Source of the DNA: Bacteroidota bacterium
Lineage (GTDB): Bacteria > Bacteroidota > Ignavibacteria > Ignavibacteriales > Melioribacteraceae
NCBI GenBank assembly: GCA_023381535.1
Contig: JAMCSN010000364.1
Coordinates: 1 to 44,964, forward strand
Direction of reading: 5' to 3'
DNA length: 44,964 nt
Position numbers and translations under genes: made by a program. The notes below the pieces were generated by a model, which saw nothing but the letters and a program-made list of their open reading frames with translations, did no database searches and was not told the origin of the DNA. Positions 44,842 through 44,964 of the stretch are shown piece by piece; within the stretch, counting starts at the first letter, position 1; each line of letters starts with the position of its first letter.

Positions 44842-44929
44842 TGTCCATTTGGACATTTTCAATACAGTAAAACGTCCAAAAATCATTTTTCTTCACAGTT
44901 TTTATCCAAAACGTCCATCAATCTGTCCA
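44842..44929. promoter_or_regulatory. Cluster of GTCCA boxes, candidate repressor operators
   Basis: TGTCCA-TT-TGGACA (44842-44855) is a perfect dyad. Further copies occur as CGTCCA at 44873 and 44912 and TGTCCA at 44924. They lie upstream of the minus-strand four-cysteine gene, where the promoter and control region of an integrated element would be. An iteron array for replication is less likely given the irregular spacing. No gene could be assigned in 44790-44964. Confidence 0.45.
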
Positions 44930-44964
44930 AGAATACTACGAAAACAAGCTGAATTCACAATTAT

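Overview
The window looks like chromosome from a Bacteroidota/Ignavibacteria-type bacterium (Ignavibacteriales or Melioribacter-like). This is inferred from a C-terminal type IX secretion sorting domain with the YPNPFNPST signature, a TonB-dependent receptor paired with a DUF4249 lipoprotein, a trp promoter that also fits the Bacteroidota TAnnTTTG element, and many starts without a Shine-Dalgarno sequence. No rRNA, intact tRNA or CRISPR array was found.

Layout. (1) 276-6886: a flotillin-like SPFH protein followed by a giant 1870-residue protein. The giant has two aminotransferase-fold regions, then about 1000 residues that carry the phosphoenolpyruvate carboxylase motifs in the right order but with several catalytic residues replaced. 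(2) 6934-14694: a compact trp operon, trpE-G-D-C-F-aroF-B-A. It is preceded by a candidate attenuator with a 19-residue leader peptide ending in Trp, an antiterminator and a terminator. (3) 24588-14701, minus strand: wecB, a 1323-residue membrane-anchored deacetylase/hydrolase-like protein, a family 2 glycosyltransferase, an outer-membrane-barrel-like protein and a secreted Ycf48-repeat protein. Together they look like a synthase-dependent exopolysaccharide system. (4) 24907-28187: TonB receptor and DUF4249 lipoprotein. (5) 28206-38270: an XRE/ScfR-type regulator divergent from a fatty acid beta-oxidation cluster (acyl-CoA ligase, fadN, fadA, fadE, dienoyl-CoA reductase), with three similar 15-bp boxes between them. 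An exported M13 peptidase follows.

(6) From about 40430 the sequence becomes AT-rich and eroded. It holds a collapsed sorting-domain gene, a 5'-truncated TPR histidine kinase, a small lysine-rich ORF, a glycerate kinase fragment cut by a long palindrome, and several hairpins. (7) At 43324 there is the 3' half of a tRNA-Thr(TGT) with its terminator, directly beside a complete tyrosine recombinase. This marks one end of an integrated element that runs off the right edge and includes a small four-cysteine phage-type protein and a cluster of GTCCA boxes.

The two most novel-looking items are the aminotransferase/PEP-carboxylase-like fusion and the exopolysaccharide operon. All family calls are from reading motifs; no search was run.
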